Positions 48,037 to 56,814 of a stretch of 64,000 nt of DNA are shown here, one piece after another. How positions within the stretch are numbered: position 1 is the stretch's first letter; each line of letters opens with the position of its first letter. This DNA is from Rhizobium sp. CCGE 510 (GTDB lineage: Bacteria; Pseudomonadota; Alphaproteobacteria; Rhizobiales; Rhizobiaceae), in the NCBI RefSeq assembly GCF_000292525.1, contig NZ_AEYF01000040.1, positions 231,851-295,850 on the forward strand, given 5' to 3'. The position numbers and the translations under genes are program-made. The notes under the pieces are model-generated. The model ran no database searches. It had not been told where the DNA came from and saw nothing but the letters and a program-made list of their open reading frames with translations.

Positions 48037-48813
48037 ATGGGGCCGATTGATTTCGAAAGACCGGCGGAGTTCTTGCGGGCGCAGCTCTTGCGGCCGTTTT
48101 CGGCGCTTGCCGATTTTCTCTATCCCCCGGCCTGTTCCGTCTGCGGCATTTCGGCCAGTGGCCATCGCGGGCTCTGCGCAAAGTGCTGGTCCGGGATCCG
48201 CTTCATCGAGCGGCCCTTTTGCGAGGTGCTCGGCATTCCCTTCTCGCATGATCTCGGCGCCGGCATCCTCAGCGCCGAGGCGATTGCCAACCCGCCGCCC
48301 TTTGATCAGCTGCGCTCGGCTGCGACCCACGACCATGCGGTCCGCGATCTCGTGCATGGGCTGAAATATCGCGACCGCACCGATCTGGCGCCGATGATGG
48401 CAGCCTGGATGCTGCGGGCTTCCGACGGGACGGTCGAAAGCTGCGATGCGCTGATCCCGGTGCCGCTGCACCGCACCCGTATGTTTACGCGCAAATTCAA
48501 CCAGGCAGCCGAGCTTGCCCGCCATATGGCAAGGCTCTCGGGCAAGCCGCTACTGGCCGCCACGCTTGTGCGCGTCAAGCGCACCAGCCAGCAAGTCGGC
48601 CTTGGCGCGAAGGCACGCGAGGACAATGTCAGAGGCGCTTTCGCGATCGCCAAGGGTTGCGAAAACGACATTTTCGGCAAGCGCATCGTCCTCGTCGACG
48701 ACGTCTATACAACAGGGGCGACGGTGGCTGCGGCAAGCCGGACGCTGCGCAAGGCGGGCGCGGCCGAGATAACGGTTTTGACCTTTGCAAGGGCTCTCTC
48801 CGAGCCTATATGA
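48037..48813 (+). CDS. comF: ComF family phosphoribosyltransferase-like protein
   Basis: A 258-residue protein. The N-terminal zinc-ribbon has PPACSVCGISASGHRGLCAKCW (four cysteines in two CxxC pairs), and the C-terminal type I PRTase fold has FTRKFNQAAELARHMA, LVRVKRTSQQVGL and the PRPP loop RIVLVDDVYTTGATVAAAS near 211-229. ComF is needed for DNA uptake in competent bacteria; in rhizobia the role is unclear. It starts a run of co-oriented genes comF-grxC-nitrilase-DUF1178, with 31 bases to grxC. Confidence 0.9.
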   Translation: MGPIDFERPAEFLRAQLLRPFSALADFLYPPACSVCGISASGHRGLCAKCWSGIRFIERPFCEVLGIPFSHDLGAGILSAEAIANPPPFDQLRSAATHDHAVRDLVHGLKYRDRTDLAPMMAAWMLRASDGTVESCDALIPVPLHRTRMFTRKFNQAAELARHMARLSGKPLLAATLVRVKRTSQQVGLGAKAREDNVRGAFAIAKGCENDIFGKRIVLVDDVYTTGATVAAASRTLRKAGAAEITVLTFARALSEPI

Positions 48814-48844
48814 CAGAAATACCCGGCATCGGTCTGGAGAGCTT

Positions 48845-49102
48845 ATGGTACCCGTCACCATCTATACGCGGCAGTTCTGCGGTTATTGCACCCGCGCCAA
48901 ATCCCTTCTCGAAGAAAAGGGCGTCGACTACATCGAGCACGATGCGACATATTCACCGGATCTTCGCCAGGAAATGATCGGCAAGTCCAACGGCCGCACC
49001 ACTTTTCCGCAGATTTTTATCGGCCCCGATCATGTCGGCGGTTGCGACGACCTGTTTGCGCTCGACCGGGCCGGCAAGCTCGATCCGATGCTGGCGGCTT
49101 GA
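48845..49102 (+). CDS. grxC: Glutaredoxin 3
   Basis: An 85-residue dithiol glutaredoxin that reduces mixed disulphides with glutathione. From ATG 48845 the protein begins MVPVTIYTRQFCGYCTRAKS, with active-site C12 and C15. TTFPQIFIGPDHVGGCDDLF gives the cis-proline and GG glutathione-binding turns. Length and motifs match GrxC. It lies between comF and the nitrilase gene; the neighbouring nitrilase is of the deaminated-glutathione amidase type, so both may relate to glutathione. Confidence 0.95.
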   Translation: MVPVTIYTRQFCGYCTRAKSLLEEKGVDYIEHDATYSPDLRQEMIGKSNGRTTFPQIFIGPDHVGGCDDLFALDRAGKLDPMLAA

Positions 49103-49112
49103 GGAAGAACCG

Positions 49113-49970
49113 ATGAGCTTCAAGGCCGCCGCCGTCCAGATGTGCTCCGGGGTTGATCCGGTGAAGAACGCCGCCACCATGGTACGGCTGGTGCGCGAGG
49201 CCGCTGCCCAGGGTGCGACCTACGTGCAGACGCCCGAGATGACCGGCATGCTGCAGCGCGATCGCGCCGCGGCGCGCGCCGTGCTCGCAGACGAGGCGCA
49301 TGACATCATCGTCAAGACCGGCTCCGAGCTTGCGAGGGAATTCGGCATCCACATGCATGTCGGATCGACGGCGATCGCGCTGGCCGACGGCAAGATCGCC
49401 AATCGCGGTTTCCTGTTTGGGCCCGACGGCAAGATCCTCAATCGCTACGACAAGATCCACATGTTCGACGTCGACCTCGACAATGGCGAGAGCTGGCGTG
49501 AGAGTGCCGCCTATACAGCCGGCTCGGAGGCGCGGGTCCTGTCGCTACCCTTTGCCGAAATGGGCTTCGCGATCTGCTATGACGTGCGTTTTCCGGCGCT
49601 CTTCCGCGCTCAGGCGGTTGCCGGCGCCGAGGTGATGACAGTTCCCGCCGCCTTCACCAAGCAGACCGGCGAGGCGCATTGGGAGATATTGCTCAGGGCA
49701 CGTGCGATCGAGAACGGCGTCTTCGTCATCGCCGCCGCGCAGGCTGGCCGCCACGAGGACGGGCGCGAGACCTTCGGCCATTCGATGATCGTCGATCCCT
49801 GGGGCACGGTGCTGGCATCGGCCGGCGCCACAGGGGAGGCGGTCATTATCGCCGAGATCGATCCCGGCGCGGTCAAGGCTGCGCATGACAAGATCCCGAA
49901 TCTCAGGAATGGCCGGGAATTTTCGGTCGAGAAAATTGCGGGAGCAGTCGCCGGAGGCGTCGCCGCTTGA
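49113..49970 (+). CDS. Carbon-nitrogen hydrolase, Nit1-like (deaminated glutathione amidase type)
   Basis: A 285-residue nitrilase-superfamily enzyme. The catalytic triad is E42 (VQTPEMTG), K114 (NRYDKIHMFDVD) and C155 (GFAICYDVRFPALFR). The K-loop NRYDKIHMFDVDL and the CYDVRFP box are those of Nit1/YbeM, which removes deaminated glutathione produced by side reactions of transaminases. ATG 49113 is ten bases after the grxC stop, with GAGGAAG upstream. It overlaps the DUF1178 start by four bases. The glutathione-repair role is from homologues. Confidence 0.9.
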   Translation: MSFKAAAVQMCSGVDPVKNAATMVRLVREAAAQGATYVQTPEMTGMLQRDRAAARAVLADEAHDIIVKTGSELAREFGIHMHVGSTAIALADGKIANRGFLFGPDGKILNRYDKIHMFDVDLDNGESWRESAAYTAGSEARVLSLPFAEMGFAICYDVRFPALFRAQAVAGAEVMTVPAAFTKQTGEAHWEILLRARAIENGVFVIAAAQAGRHEDGRETFGHSMIVDPWGTVLASAGATGEAVIIAEIDPGAVKAAHDKIPNLRNGREFSVEKIAGAVAGGVAA

Positions 49971-50395
49971 TTCGCTATTCCCTCAGCTGTGACAATGCCC
50001 ATGAATTCGAAGGTTGGTTTTCCGAAAGTGCCGATTTCGACCGTCAGGTCGCGACCGGTTTCCTGACCTGTCCGGTCTGTCATTCCGCCGCCGTGTCCAA
50101 GCTGCTGATGGCACCGTCGGTTTCGACCGCGCGGAAGAAGGACGAGAGGCAGACGCTGGCGATGAATGCCATGCGTCAGGAGGCCCTGCAAAAGCTCAAA
50201 GAAGCGGTCGCGGCGGTCAAAGCCAATTCCGAGGACGTCGGCACGCAGTTTCCCGAGGAAGCCCGCAAGATCCACTATGGTGAGGCGGATGCCCGCGGCA
50301 TCATCGGCCAGGCGACGGTCGATGAGGCGCAGGCGCTGCTCGAAGAGGGCATCGAGATCGCCGCCATTCCTGTGTTGCCCGAGGATGTGAATTAA
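49967..50395 (+). CDS. DUF1178 family protein
   Basis: A 142-residue protein of unknown function, starting at TTG 49967 and overlapping the nitrilase stop (TTGA). The N-terminal MIRYSLSCDNAHEFEGWF and FLTCPVCHSAAVSKLLMAP form a zinc-ribbon-like element (C8, then CPVC). The conserved end VGTQFPEEARKIHYGEADARGI followed by GQATVDEAQALLEEGIEI (quoted in parts) is diagnostic. The gene is near always next to the Nit1-like gene in alphaproteobacteria as I recall. Downstream is the parDE pair in opposite orientation. Confidence 0.9.
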   Translation: MIRYSLSCDNAHEFEGWFSESADFDRQVATGFLTCPVCHSAAVSKLLMAPSVSTARKKDERQTLAMNAMRQEALQKLKEAVAAVKANSEDVGTQFPEEARKIHYGEADARGIIGQATVDEAQALLEEGIEIAAIPVLPEDVN

Positions 50396-50399
50396 GCCT

Positions 50400-50699
50400 T
50401 CAAGTCATCCGTCGAAGGATGCGGGCGTAATCGCGCGCGCCATGCAGGATACGCATTACCTGCACGGTCGAATCTTCAATTCGATAGAAGATAAGGTAGT
50501 TTCCGAAAGGACGTCTCCGAACTCCTGTCAGCCGTGGCAACCGGAGTTCGACAAAGGCATGCGGCATGTCTGTAATCTCCATGCATGCGGAGCGCAATTC
50601 CTCCATGAATGGCAAAGCGCGTGCCGGATTTTGTTCAAGAATATGCCGACCAACTGTGAGCAGATCGGCGCGGGCAGCTCGCGAAAAAACAACCCTCAT
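50400..50699 (-). CDS. parE: ParE/RelE-type toxin
   Basis: A 99-residue toxin of the RelE/ParE superfamily. It begins MRVVFSRAARADLLTVGRHI and has MPHAFVELRLPRLTGVRRRP, FGNYLIFYRIEDSTVQVMRI and LHGARDYARIL, the strand order and HGxRD ending of ParE proteins. ParE poisons DNA gyrase; RelE cleaves mRNA. The basic RRRPFGNYLIFYR stretch favours ParE. The start overlaps the antitoxin stop by four bases (ATGA). The pair has looser codon use than the genes on either side, which points to acquisition. Confidence 0.88.
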   Translation of the reverse strand: MRVVFSRAARADLLTVGRHILEQNPARALPFMEELRSACMEITDMPHAFVELRLPRLTGVRRRPFGNYLIFYRIEDSTVQVMRILHGARDYARILRRMT

Positions 50700-50968
50700 C
50701 GAGGGCGGAGCTTGTCCAGACCAAGTTCCGCATAGACACTGTCGAACGCCTCGTCGAGGGACATGACCTGTCCCGCTTCCAGATCGGCGATGCCCTTTTG
50801 TAACTCGTCTTCCAGTTCGTGAACGCGTCGATCATCATCGTAGCGCTCGCGGAGCACACTTTCGATATAGTCGCTGCTCGATTTATAGGCGCCGCGGGCG
50901 ACCTCGTCGCGCACATATTCTTCGAGACGAGGCTCAAGGGTAACGGTAACTTTTGCGGCTTCGCCCAT
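50696..50968 (-). CDS. parD: ParD-type ribbon-helix-helix antitoxin
   Basis: A 90-residue antitoxin. The N-terminal ribbon-helix-helix MGEAAKVTVTLEPRLEEYVR binds DNA and autoregulates, ARGAYKSSSDYIESVLRE is the second helix pair typical of CopG/ParD, and the acidic C-terminus (VMSLDEAFDSVYAELGLDKL) should wrap the toxin. It is the first gene of the pair. The 62-base upstream gap to ubiG holds GTGATAAGGTGATCC, a direct repeat that might be its operator. Confidence 0.9.
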   Translation of the reverse strand: MGEAAKVTVTLEPRLEEYVRDEVARGAYKSSSDYIESVLRERYDDDRRVHELEDELQKGIADLEAGQVMSLDEAFDSVYAELGLDKLRPR

Positions 50969-51030
50969 CGGTTTTCCTTTCGGATGACCGGATCACCTTA
51001 TCACAATTTTGCGGGCGTAAGGACTTTGCT

Positions 51031-51777
51031 CTACGCCCCGCGCTTGGCCAGCAGCATATAATTGACGTCCATATCCTTGGACAGGTTCCACTGGTTCGAC
51101 AGCGGATTGAAGAAGACGCCGGTGCGGTCGGTGATTTCGAGGCCGCTTGCCGTCAATGGCTTTTCCAGCTCTTCCGGACGTACCAGTTTCTCATATTGAT
51201 GGGTGCCGCGCGGCAGCCAGCGCAGGATGTTCTCGGCGGCGAAGATGGCGAGCGCTGCCGCTTTCATCGTGCGGTTGATGGTGGCAACGAAGATCAGGCC
51301 GCCAGGGCGGACCATTTTCGCGCAGGTGGTCATGAAGAACTCGACGTCGGCGACGTGTTCGACCACTTCCATGTTCAAGACGATGTCGAAGGTTTCGCCG
51401 GCGTCGGCGAGTTCCTCGGCGGTGACGGCGCGGTAGTCGACCGAAACGCCCGAGGCTTTCGCATGGGTCGAGGCGATGCCGATATTCTTCTCCGACGGAT
51501 CGGCGCCAACGACCGAGGCGCCCATGCGGGCGACCGGTTCGGACAACAGACCGCCGCCGCAGCCGATATCGAGTACACGCAGGCCGTCCAGCGGGCGGGC
51601 GCCTTTCGGATCGCGGCCGAAATTCTCGCAGGCCTTGTCTCTTATATAGGTGAGGCGGACGGGATTGAACTTGTGCAGCGGCTTGAACTTGCCGGTCGGG
51701 TTCCACCATTCTGCCGCCATCGCCGAGAAGCGGTCCACTTCGCCCTGGTCGATCGTGCTTCTGGCGCCTTCCGTCAT
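51031..51777 (-). CDS. ubiG: Ubiquinone biosynthesis O-methyltransferase
   Basis: Catalyses both O-methylations in ubiquinone synthesis, at the inner membrane face. The 248-residue protein from ATG 51777 begins MTEGARSTIDQGEVDRFSAM, has WWNPTGKFKPLHKFNPVRL, the SAM loop VLDIGCGGGLLSEP at 68-81, VVGADPSEKNI and the FNPLSNQWNLSKDMDVNYML end. All are typical UbiG blocks. It is divergent from lysC across 296 bases. The parDE pair lies immediately downstream. Confidence 0.95.
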   Translation of the reverse strand: MTEGARSTIDQGEVDRFSAMAAEWWNPTGKFKPLHKFNPVRLTYIRDKACENFGRDPKGARPLDGLRVLDIGCGGGLLSEPVARMGASVVGADPSEKNIGIASTHAKASGVSVDYRAVTAEELADAGETFDIVLNMEVVEHVADVEFFMTTCAKMVRPGGLIFVATINRTMKAAALAIFAAENILRWLPRGTHQYEKLVRPEELEKPLTASGLEITDRTGVFFNPLSNQWNLSKDMDVNYMLLAKRGA

Positions 51778-51935
51778 CGTCCACTCCTTCGTTCTTGATA
51801 CGTGAAGTCGGACGATCGAGGGCATAAGTCAAGGGCGCAGACCAAGGGACGGATGAGTGCGAAGCCGTTCGCCAATTGCTTTTATCGCGCGCGCTTGCCT
51901 CCCCCCGCCAAACTCGCTAAGAGACGCCGCAACTT

Positions 51936-51960
51936 GGGGCCTTGGGGACCTAGGCTTTTT
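51936..51960 (+). terminator. Terminator-like hairpin upstream of lysC
   Basis: GCCTTGG-GGA-CCTAGGC with one T-T mismatch, flanked by G-U pairs, followed by TTTTT. No plus-strand gene precedes it, so it may end a small RNA or a short leader 114 bases before lysC. The other parts of 51778-52073 show nothing clear. Confidence 0.4.
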
Positions 51961-52073
51961 GAGCGGTTCCAGAAGTCGGGAGCCCAGCTCTCTGGCCAAG
52001 CGGTCCGCCCTAGAGCTTTCGTGATGCCGGGTCCGGTTTTCCGCTTTCCCGGCGCCAGTCGTGGTAGAGGCAT

Positions 52074-53348
52074 ATGGCACGCATCGTAATGAAATTCGGC
52101 GGCACGTCCGTCGCTGACTTGGACCGCATCAAGAACGTTGCCCGCCATGTCAAACGCGAAGTCGATGCCGGCCACGAGGTGGCGGTTGTGGTGTCGGCCA
52201 TGTCCGGCAAGACCAACGAGCTGGTCGGCTGGGTCCAGGGCATGCCGAAGGTGATCGGCGCCAATTCGCCGTTTTACGATGCGCGGGAATATGATGCGGT
52301 GGTCGCCTCCGGCGAGCAGGTGACCTCCGGGTTGCTGGCGATCGCATTGCAGGCGATGGATATCAATGCGCGCTCGTGGCAGGGATGGCAGATCCCGATC
52401 CGCACCGACAACGCGCATGGCGCGGCGCGCATCATGGAAATCGACGGTTCCGACATCGTCAAACGGATGGGCGAGGGGCAGGTTGCCGTCATTGCCGGCT
52501 TCCAGGGACTGGGACCCGACAACCGCCTCGCGACGCTCGGACGCGGTGGATCGGATACTTCGGCCGTTGCCATCGCGGCAGCTGTCAAGGCGGATCGCTG
52601 CGATATCTATACCGATGTCGACGGCGTTTACACGACCGACCCGCGCATCGTGCCGAAAGCGCGCAGGCTGAAGAAGATCGCCTTCGAGGAAATGCTCGAG
52701 ATGGCTTCCCTCGGCGCCAAGGTGCTGCAGGTGCGCTCGGTCGAGCTTGCCATGGTGCACAAGGTGCGCACCTTCGTGCGCTCGTCATTCGAAGATCCCG
52801 ATGCTCCGGGCATGGGCGATCTGCTAAACCCACCCGGAACGCTGATTTGTGACGAGGATGAAATCGTGGAACAGGAAGTAGTCACCGGCATCGCCTATGC
52901 CAAGGATGAGGCTCAGATCTCGCTTCGCCGTCTTGCCGACCGGCCGGGCGTTTCCGCGGCGATCTTCGGGCCGCTCGCCGAATCCCATATCAATGTCGAT
53001 ATGATCGTCCAGAATATTTCCGAGGACGGGTCGAAGACCGACATGACCTTCACCGTGCCGTCGGGCGACGTCGAGAAGGCGATCAAGGTGCTCGGCGACC
53101 ATAAGGAGAAGATCGGCTACGATGTCGTGCAAAACGAATCGGGGCTGGTGAAAGTGTCGGTCATCGGCATCGGCATGCGCAGCCATGCCGGCGTTGCCGC
53201 TACCGCATTTCGTGCACTTGCCGAAAAAGGTATCAACATCAAGGCTATCACCACCTCCGAGATCAAGATTTCCATCCTGATCGACGGCCCCTATGCAGAA
53301 CTCGCTGTCAGGACTTTGCATTCCTGCTACGGTCTGGATAAGAATTGA
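52074..53348 (+). CDS. lysC: Aspartate kinase
   Basis: First step of the aspartate family pathway (lysine, threonine, methionine). The 424-residue protein has the kinase motif KFGGTS at 7-12, LGRGGSDTSAVAIAAAVKAD and YTDVDGVYTTDPRIVPKARR in the N-terminal domain. Two ACT domains follow from about residue 265, with VIGIGMRSHAGVAATAFRAL and ITTSEIKISILIDGPYAELA (partly quoted), which give feedback inhibition. Length fits the single-subunit, non-fused class. AGAGG precedes ATG 52074. It leads the run lysC-ptsP-prfA-prmC; lysA is at 13.9 kb. Confidence 0.96.
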   Translation: MARIVMKFGGTSVADLDRIKNVARHVKREVDAGHEVAVVVSAMSGKTNELVGWVQGMPKVIGANSPFYDAREYDAVVASGEQVTSGLLAIALQAMDINARSWQGWQIPIRTDNAHGAARIMEIDGSDIVKRMGEGQVAVIAGFQGLGPDNRLATLGRGGSDTSAVAIAAAVKADRCDIYTDVDGVYTTDPRIVPKARRLKKIAFEEMLEMASLGAKVLQVRSVELAMVHKVRTFVRSSFEDPDAPGMGDLLNPPGTLICDEDEIVEQEVVTGIAYAKDEAQISLRRLADRPGVSAAIFGPLAESHINVDMIVQNISEDGSKTDMTFTVPSGDVEKAIKVLGDHKEKIGYDVVQNESGLVKVSVIGIGMRSHAGVAATAFRALAEKGINIKAITTSEIKISILIDGPYAELAVRTLHSCYGLDKN

Positions 53349-53437
53349 TTCCCAGTGGGTGGCCTGCCCCTTCAGGTTGAGGAGACGAGGGCCGGCCCGC
53401 CGGGAATGAGCGCGTTGTTTCGGGAGCTTGAGACGCC

Positions 53438-55705
53438 ATGAGAGACCTTTCCGGCGGTCCGCGCGTGCTGCTCAGGCGGCTGCGCGAGTTGATGGCGGAG
53501 CCGCTGGAGCCGCAGGATCGTCTTGACCGGATCGTCCGCCAGATCGCCGGCAACATGGTGGCGGAGGTCTGCTCCGTTTACGTGCTGCGGGCCGACGGCG
53601 TGCTCGAACTCTTTGCGACCGAGGGTCTCAACCGCGAGGCCGTGCACTTGGCGCAACTGAAGATGGGGCAGGGCCTGGTCGGCACGATCGCGGCCTCGGC
53701 CCAGCCGCTAAACCTTTCCGACGCGCAGTCGCACCCTGCCTTCCGCTACCTGCCGGAAACGGGCGAAGAAATCTACCATTCCTTCCTCGGCGTGCCGATC
53801 TTGAGAACCGGGCGCTCGCTCGGCGTTCTCGTGGTGCAGAACAAGGCGAGCCGCACCTATCGCGAGGAAGAGCTGGAAGCGCTCGAGACGACGGCAATGG
53901 TGCTTGCCGAAATGATCGCCACCGGCGAGCTGAAGAAGATCACCAAGCCCGGCCTCGAACTCGACCTGACGCGTTCGGTGACCGTCGACGGCGACACGTA
54001 TAATGACGGCATCGGCCTCGGCTACGTCGTGCTGCACGAGCCGCGCATCGTCGTCACCAATCTGTTGAACGAGGATGCCGAGAAGGAAATCCGGCGGCTG
54101 GCCGAAGCTATGGGCTCGCTGAGGATCTCGATCGACGACATGCTGTCACGTCGCGACGTGTCGATGGAGGGCGAACACCGCGAGGTGCTCGAAACCTATC
54201 GCATGTTCGCGCATGACCAGGGCTGGGTGCGCAAGCTCGAGGAGGCGATCCGCAACGGACTGACGGCGGAAGCGGCGGTCGAGAAGGTGCAGAGCGACAC
54301 CAAAGCGCGGATGATGCGGTTGACCGACCCCTATCTGCGCGAACGCATGCATGATTTCGAGGATCTGGCGAACCGGCTGCTCAGACAATTGACGGGATAT
54401 ACCGGGCGGACGACCGCCGAAGGTTTCCCCAACGACGCGGTCGTCGTGGCGCGTGCCATGGGGGCGGCCGAGCTGCTCGATTATCCGCGTGCCAATGTGC
54501 GTGGGCTGGTGTTGGAAGAAGGCGCGGTGACGAGCCATGTGGTGATCGTCGCGCGCGCCATGGGTATTCCGGTCATCGGCCAGGCAGCCGGTGTGGTGGC
54601 GCTCGCCGAGAACGGCGATGCCGTGATCATCGATGCCGACGCGGGACATGTGCATCTGCGGCCGATGGCCGATCACCGGCGTTCCTACGAGGAAAAGGTT
54701 CGCTTCCGCGCCAGGCGGCAGGAACAGTTCCGGGCGCTGCGCGCCGTCGAGCCGGTGACCAAGGATGGCCAGCGGATCGCGTTGATGATGAATGCCGGGC
54801 TGCTGGTCGACCTGCCGCAGCTTTCGGAATCGGGTGCCGAGGGCATCGGCCTCTTCCGTACCGAACTGCAGTTCATGATCGCCTCCACCATGCCGAAGGC
54901 GGACGAGCAGGAGCAGTTCTATCGCAATGTGATAAAACAGGCGGCGGGCCGCACCGTCACCTTTCGTACGCTCGATATCGGCGGCGACAAGGTCGTGCCG
55001 TATTTCCGCGGCCATGAGGAAGAAAATCCCGCGCTCGGCTGGCGTGCCATCCGGCTGTCGCTCGACCGACCGGGACTGTTGCGCACCCAGCTGCGCGCAC
55101 TGCTGAAGGCATCGGCAGACACCGAGCTGAAGCTGATGGTGCCGATGGTGACCGAGGTTTCCGAGCTGAAGATCGTGCGCGAGCTGTTGCAGAAGGAAGT
55201 GCAGCACCTCTCGCGCTTCGGCCACGGGCTGCCGCGCAAGCTGCAATTCGGAGCGATGCTGGAGGTGCCTGCACTGCTTTGGCAGCTCGATGAACTGATG
55301 GAGGCGGTCGATTTCGTCTCGGTCGGTTCGAACGACCTCTTCCAGTTTTCGATGGCGGTCGATCGCGGCAATGCGCGGGTCTCGGACCGCTTCGATCCGC
55401 TCGGCAAACCGTTTTTGCGCATCCTGCGCGATATCGTGCGCGGGGCGGACCGGAACAAGACGCCGGTGACGCTCTGCGGCGAACTCGCCAGCAAACCGAT
55501 CTCGGCGATGGCGCTGCTCGGCATCGGCTTCCGTTCGATCTCGATGTCGCCGGCCTCGATCGGACCGGTGAAGGCAATGCTGCTCGGGCTCGATGTCGGG
55601 GCGCTGACCAAGGCGATGGACGAGGTGCTGGACGATATCCACGCCATGATGCCGATGCGCGAGGTGCTTGCCCGCTTCGCCGAAAGCCACAATATTCCCC
55701 TTTAG
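53438..55705 (+). CDS. ptsP: Nitrogen-PTS enzyme I (EI-Ntr)
   Basis: Phosphoenolpyruvate-protein phosphotransferase that starts the regulatory PTS-Ntr phosphorelay, passing phosphate to NPr. The 755-residue protein has an N-terminal GAF domain (about 15-165), which senses glutamine in homologues. The phosphohistidine H367 is in EGAVTSHVVIVARAMGIPVI, and the C-terminal PEP-binding barrel has GIGLFRTELQFMIA, FRTLDIGGDKVVPYF, FVSVGSNDLFQFSMAVDR and the catalytic cysteine in PVTLCGELASKP. It follows lysC by 89 bases and precedes prfA by 29. The relay connects nitrogen and carbon status. Confidence 0.96.
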   Translation: MRDLSGGPRVLLRRLRELMAEPLEPQDRLDRIVRQIAGNMVAEVCSVYVLRADGVLELFATEGLNREAVHLAQLKMGQGLVGTIAASAQPLNLSDAQSHPAFRYLPETGEEIYHSFLGVPILRTGRSLGVLVVQNKASRTYREEELEALETTAMVLAEMIATGELKKITKPGLELDLTRSVTVDGDTYNDGIGLGYVVLHEPRIVVTNLLNEDAEKEIRRLAEAMGSLRISIDDMLSRRDVSMEGEHREVLETYRMFAHDQGWVRKLEEAIRNGLTAEAAVEKVQSDTKARMMRLTDPYLRERMHDFEDLANRLLRQLTGYTGRTTAEGFPNDAVVVARAMGAAELLDYPRANVRGLVLEEGAVTSHVVIVARAMGIPVIGQAAGVVALAENGDAVIIDADAGHVHLRPMADHRRSYEEKVRFRARRQEQFRALRAVEPVTKDGQRIALMMNAGLLVDLPQLSESGAEGIGLFRTELQFMIASTMPKADEQEQFYRNVIKQAAGRTVTFRTLDIGGDKVVPYFRGHEEENPALGWRAIRLSLDRPGLLRTQLRALLKASADTELKLMVPMVTEVSELKIVRELLQKEVQHLSRFGHGLPRKLQFGAMLEVPALLWQLDELMEAVDFVSVGSNDLFQFSMAVDRGNARVSDRFDPLGKPFLRILRDIVRGADRNKTPVTLCGELASKPISAMALLGIGFRSISMSPASIGPVKAMLLGLDVGALTKAMDEVLDDIHAMMPMREVLARFAESHNIPL

Positions 55706-55734
55706 GCAGAGACTAAGAAGAATCGGAGTGAAGG

Positions 55735-56814
55735 GTGGCGAAGCTTCCCGTTGAAAAGATGCGCGAGCTGGAACGTCGTTTCGGCGAGATCGAAGCGCGC
55801 ATGTCGGCCGGTCCGGCTGCCGATGTCTATGTGAAGCTCGCATCCGAGTATTCCGAGCTTCAGCCCGTCGTGACGAAGATCCGCGCCTATGAGAAGGCGA
55901 TCGCCGAGCTTGCCGATCTCGAAACGCTGCTGGAGGACAAGTCGGTCGACCGCGAAATGCGCGACCTTGCGGAGCTGGAGCTGCCCGAGGTGAAAGAGCA
56001 GATCGAGGCGCTTGAGCAGGAGATGCAGATCCTGCTGCTGCCGAAGGATGCCGCTGACGAAAAGAGCGCCATCCTCGAAATCCGCGCCGGCACAGGCGGC
56101 TCGGAAGCGGCCCTTTTTGCCGGCGATCTCTTTCGCATGTACGAGCGTTTCGCGGCGGAGAAAGGCTGGAAGGTTGAGGCGCTCTCGGCGAGCGAGGGCG
56201 AAGCCGGCGGCTACAAGGAAATCATCGCGACGATCACCGGCAAGGGCGTGTTCGCCAAGCTGAAATTCGAATCCGGCGTGCATCGCGTGCAGCGTGTCCC
56301 GGCGACCGAGGCGGGCGGGCGCATCCATACGTCGGCCGCAACGGTGGCGGTGCTGCCGGAGGCCGAGGAGATCGACATCGAGATCCGCCAGGAGGATATC
56401 CGTATCGACACGATGCGCTCTTCGGGTGCTGGCGGCCAGCACGTCAATACGACGGACTCGGCGGTGCGCATCACCCATTTGCCGAGCGGCATCGTCGTCA
56501 CCAGCTCGGAAAAATCGCAGCACCAGAATCGCGCCAAGGCGATGCAGGTGCTGCGCTCCAGGCTCTACGATGCCGAGCGGCAGAGGGCCGACAGCGAGCG
56601 CTCCGCCGACCGCAAGAGCCAGGTCGGCTCCGGCGACCGCTCGGAACGCATCCGAACCTATAATTTCCCGCAGGGCCGCATCACCGATCATCGTATCAAT
56701 CTGACGCTCTATAAGCTCGACCGGATGATGGAAGGCGAGATCGAGGAGGTGGTGGATGCGCTGATGGCTGATTACCAGGCCAGTCAGCTGGCGCAGCTCG
56801 GCGAGCAGCAATGA
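55735..56814 (+). CDS. prfA: Peptide chain release factor 1
   Basis: Recognises UAA and UAG and triggers peptidyl-tRNA hydrolysis. The 359-residue protein starts at GTG 55735. The tripeptide anticodon PxT is P189-A190-T191 in RVPATEAGGR, and the GGQ catalytic motif is at 233-235 in GAGGQHVNTTDSAVRITHLP. The helical N-terminal domain and AGTGGSEAALFAGDLFRMYE are normal. The stop overlaps the prmC start (ATGA), so the methylase that modifies its GGQ glutamine is translated directly after it. Confidence 0.97.
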   Translation: MAKLPVEKMRELERRFGEIEARMSAGPAADVYVKLASEYSELQPVVTKIRAYEKAIAELADLETLLEDKSVDREMRDLAELELPEVKEQIEALEQEMQILLLPKDAADEKSAILEIRAGTGGSEAALFAGDLFRMYERFAAEKGWKVEALSASEGEAGGYKEIIATITGKGVFAKLKFESGVHRVQRVPATEAGGRIHTSAATVAVLPEAEEIDIEIRQEDIRIDTMRSSGAGGQHVNTTDSAVRITHLPSGIVVTSSEKSQHQNRAKAMQVLRSRLYDAERQRADSERSADRKSQVGSGDRSERIRTYNFPQGRITDHRINLTLYKLDRMMEGEIEEVVDALMADYQASQLAQLGEQQ

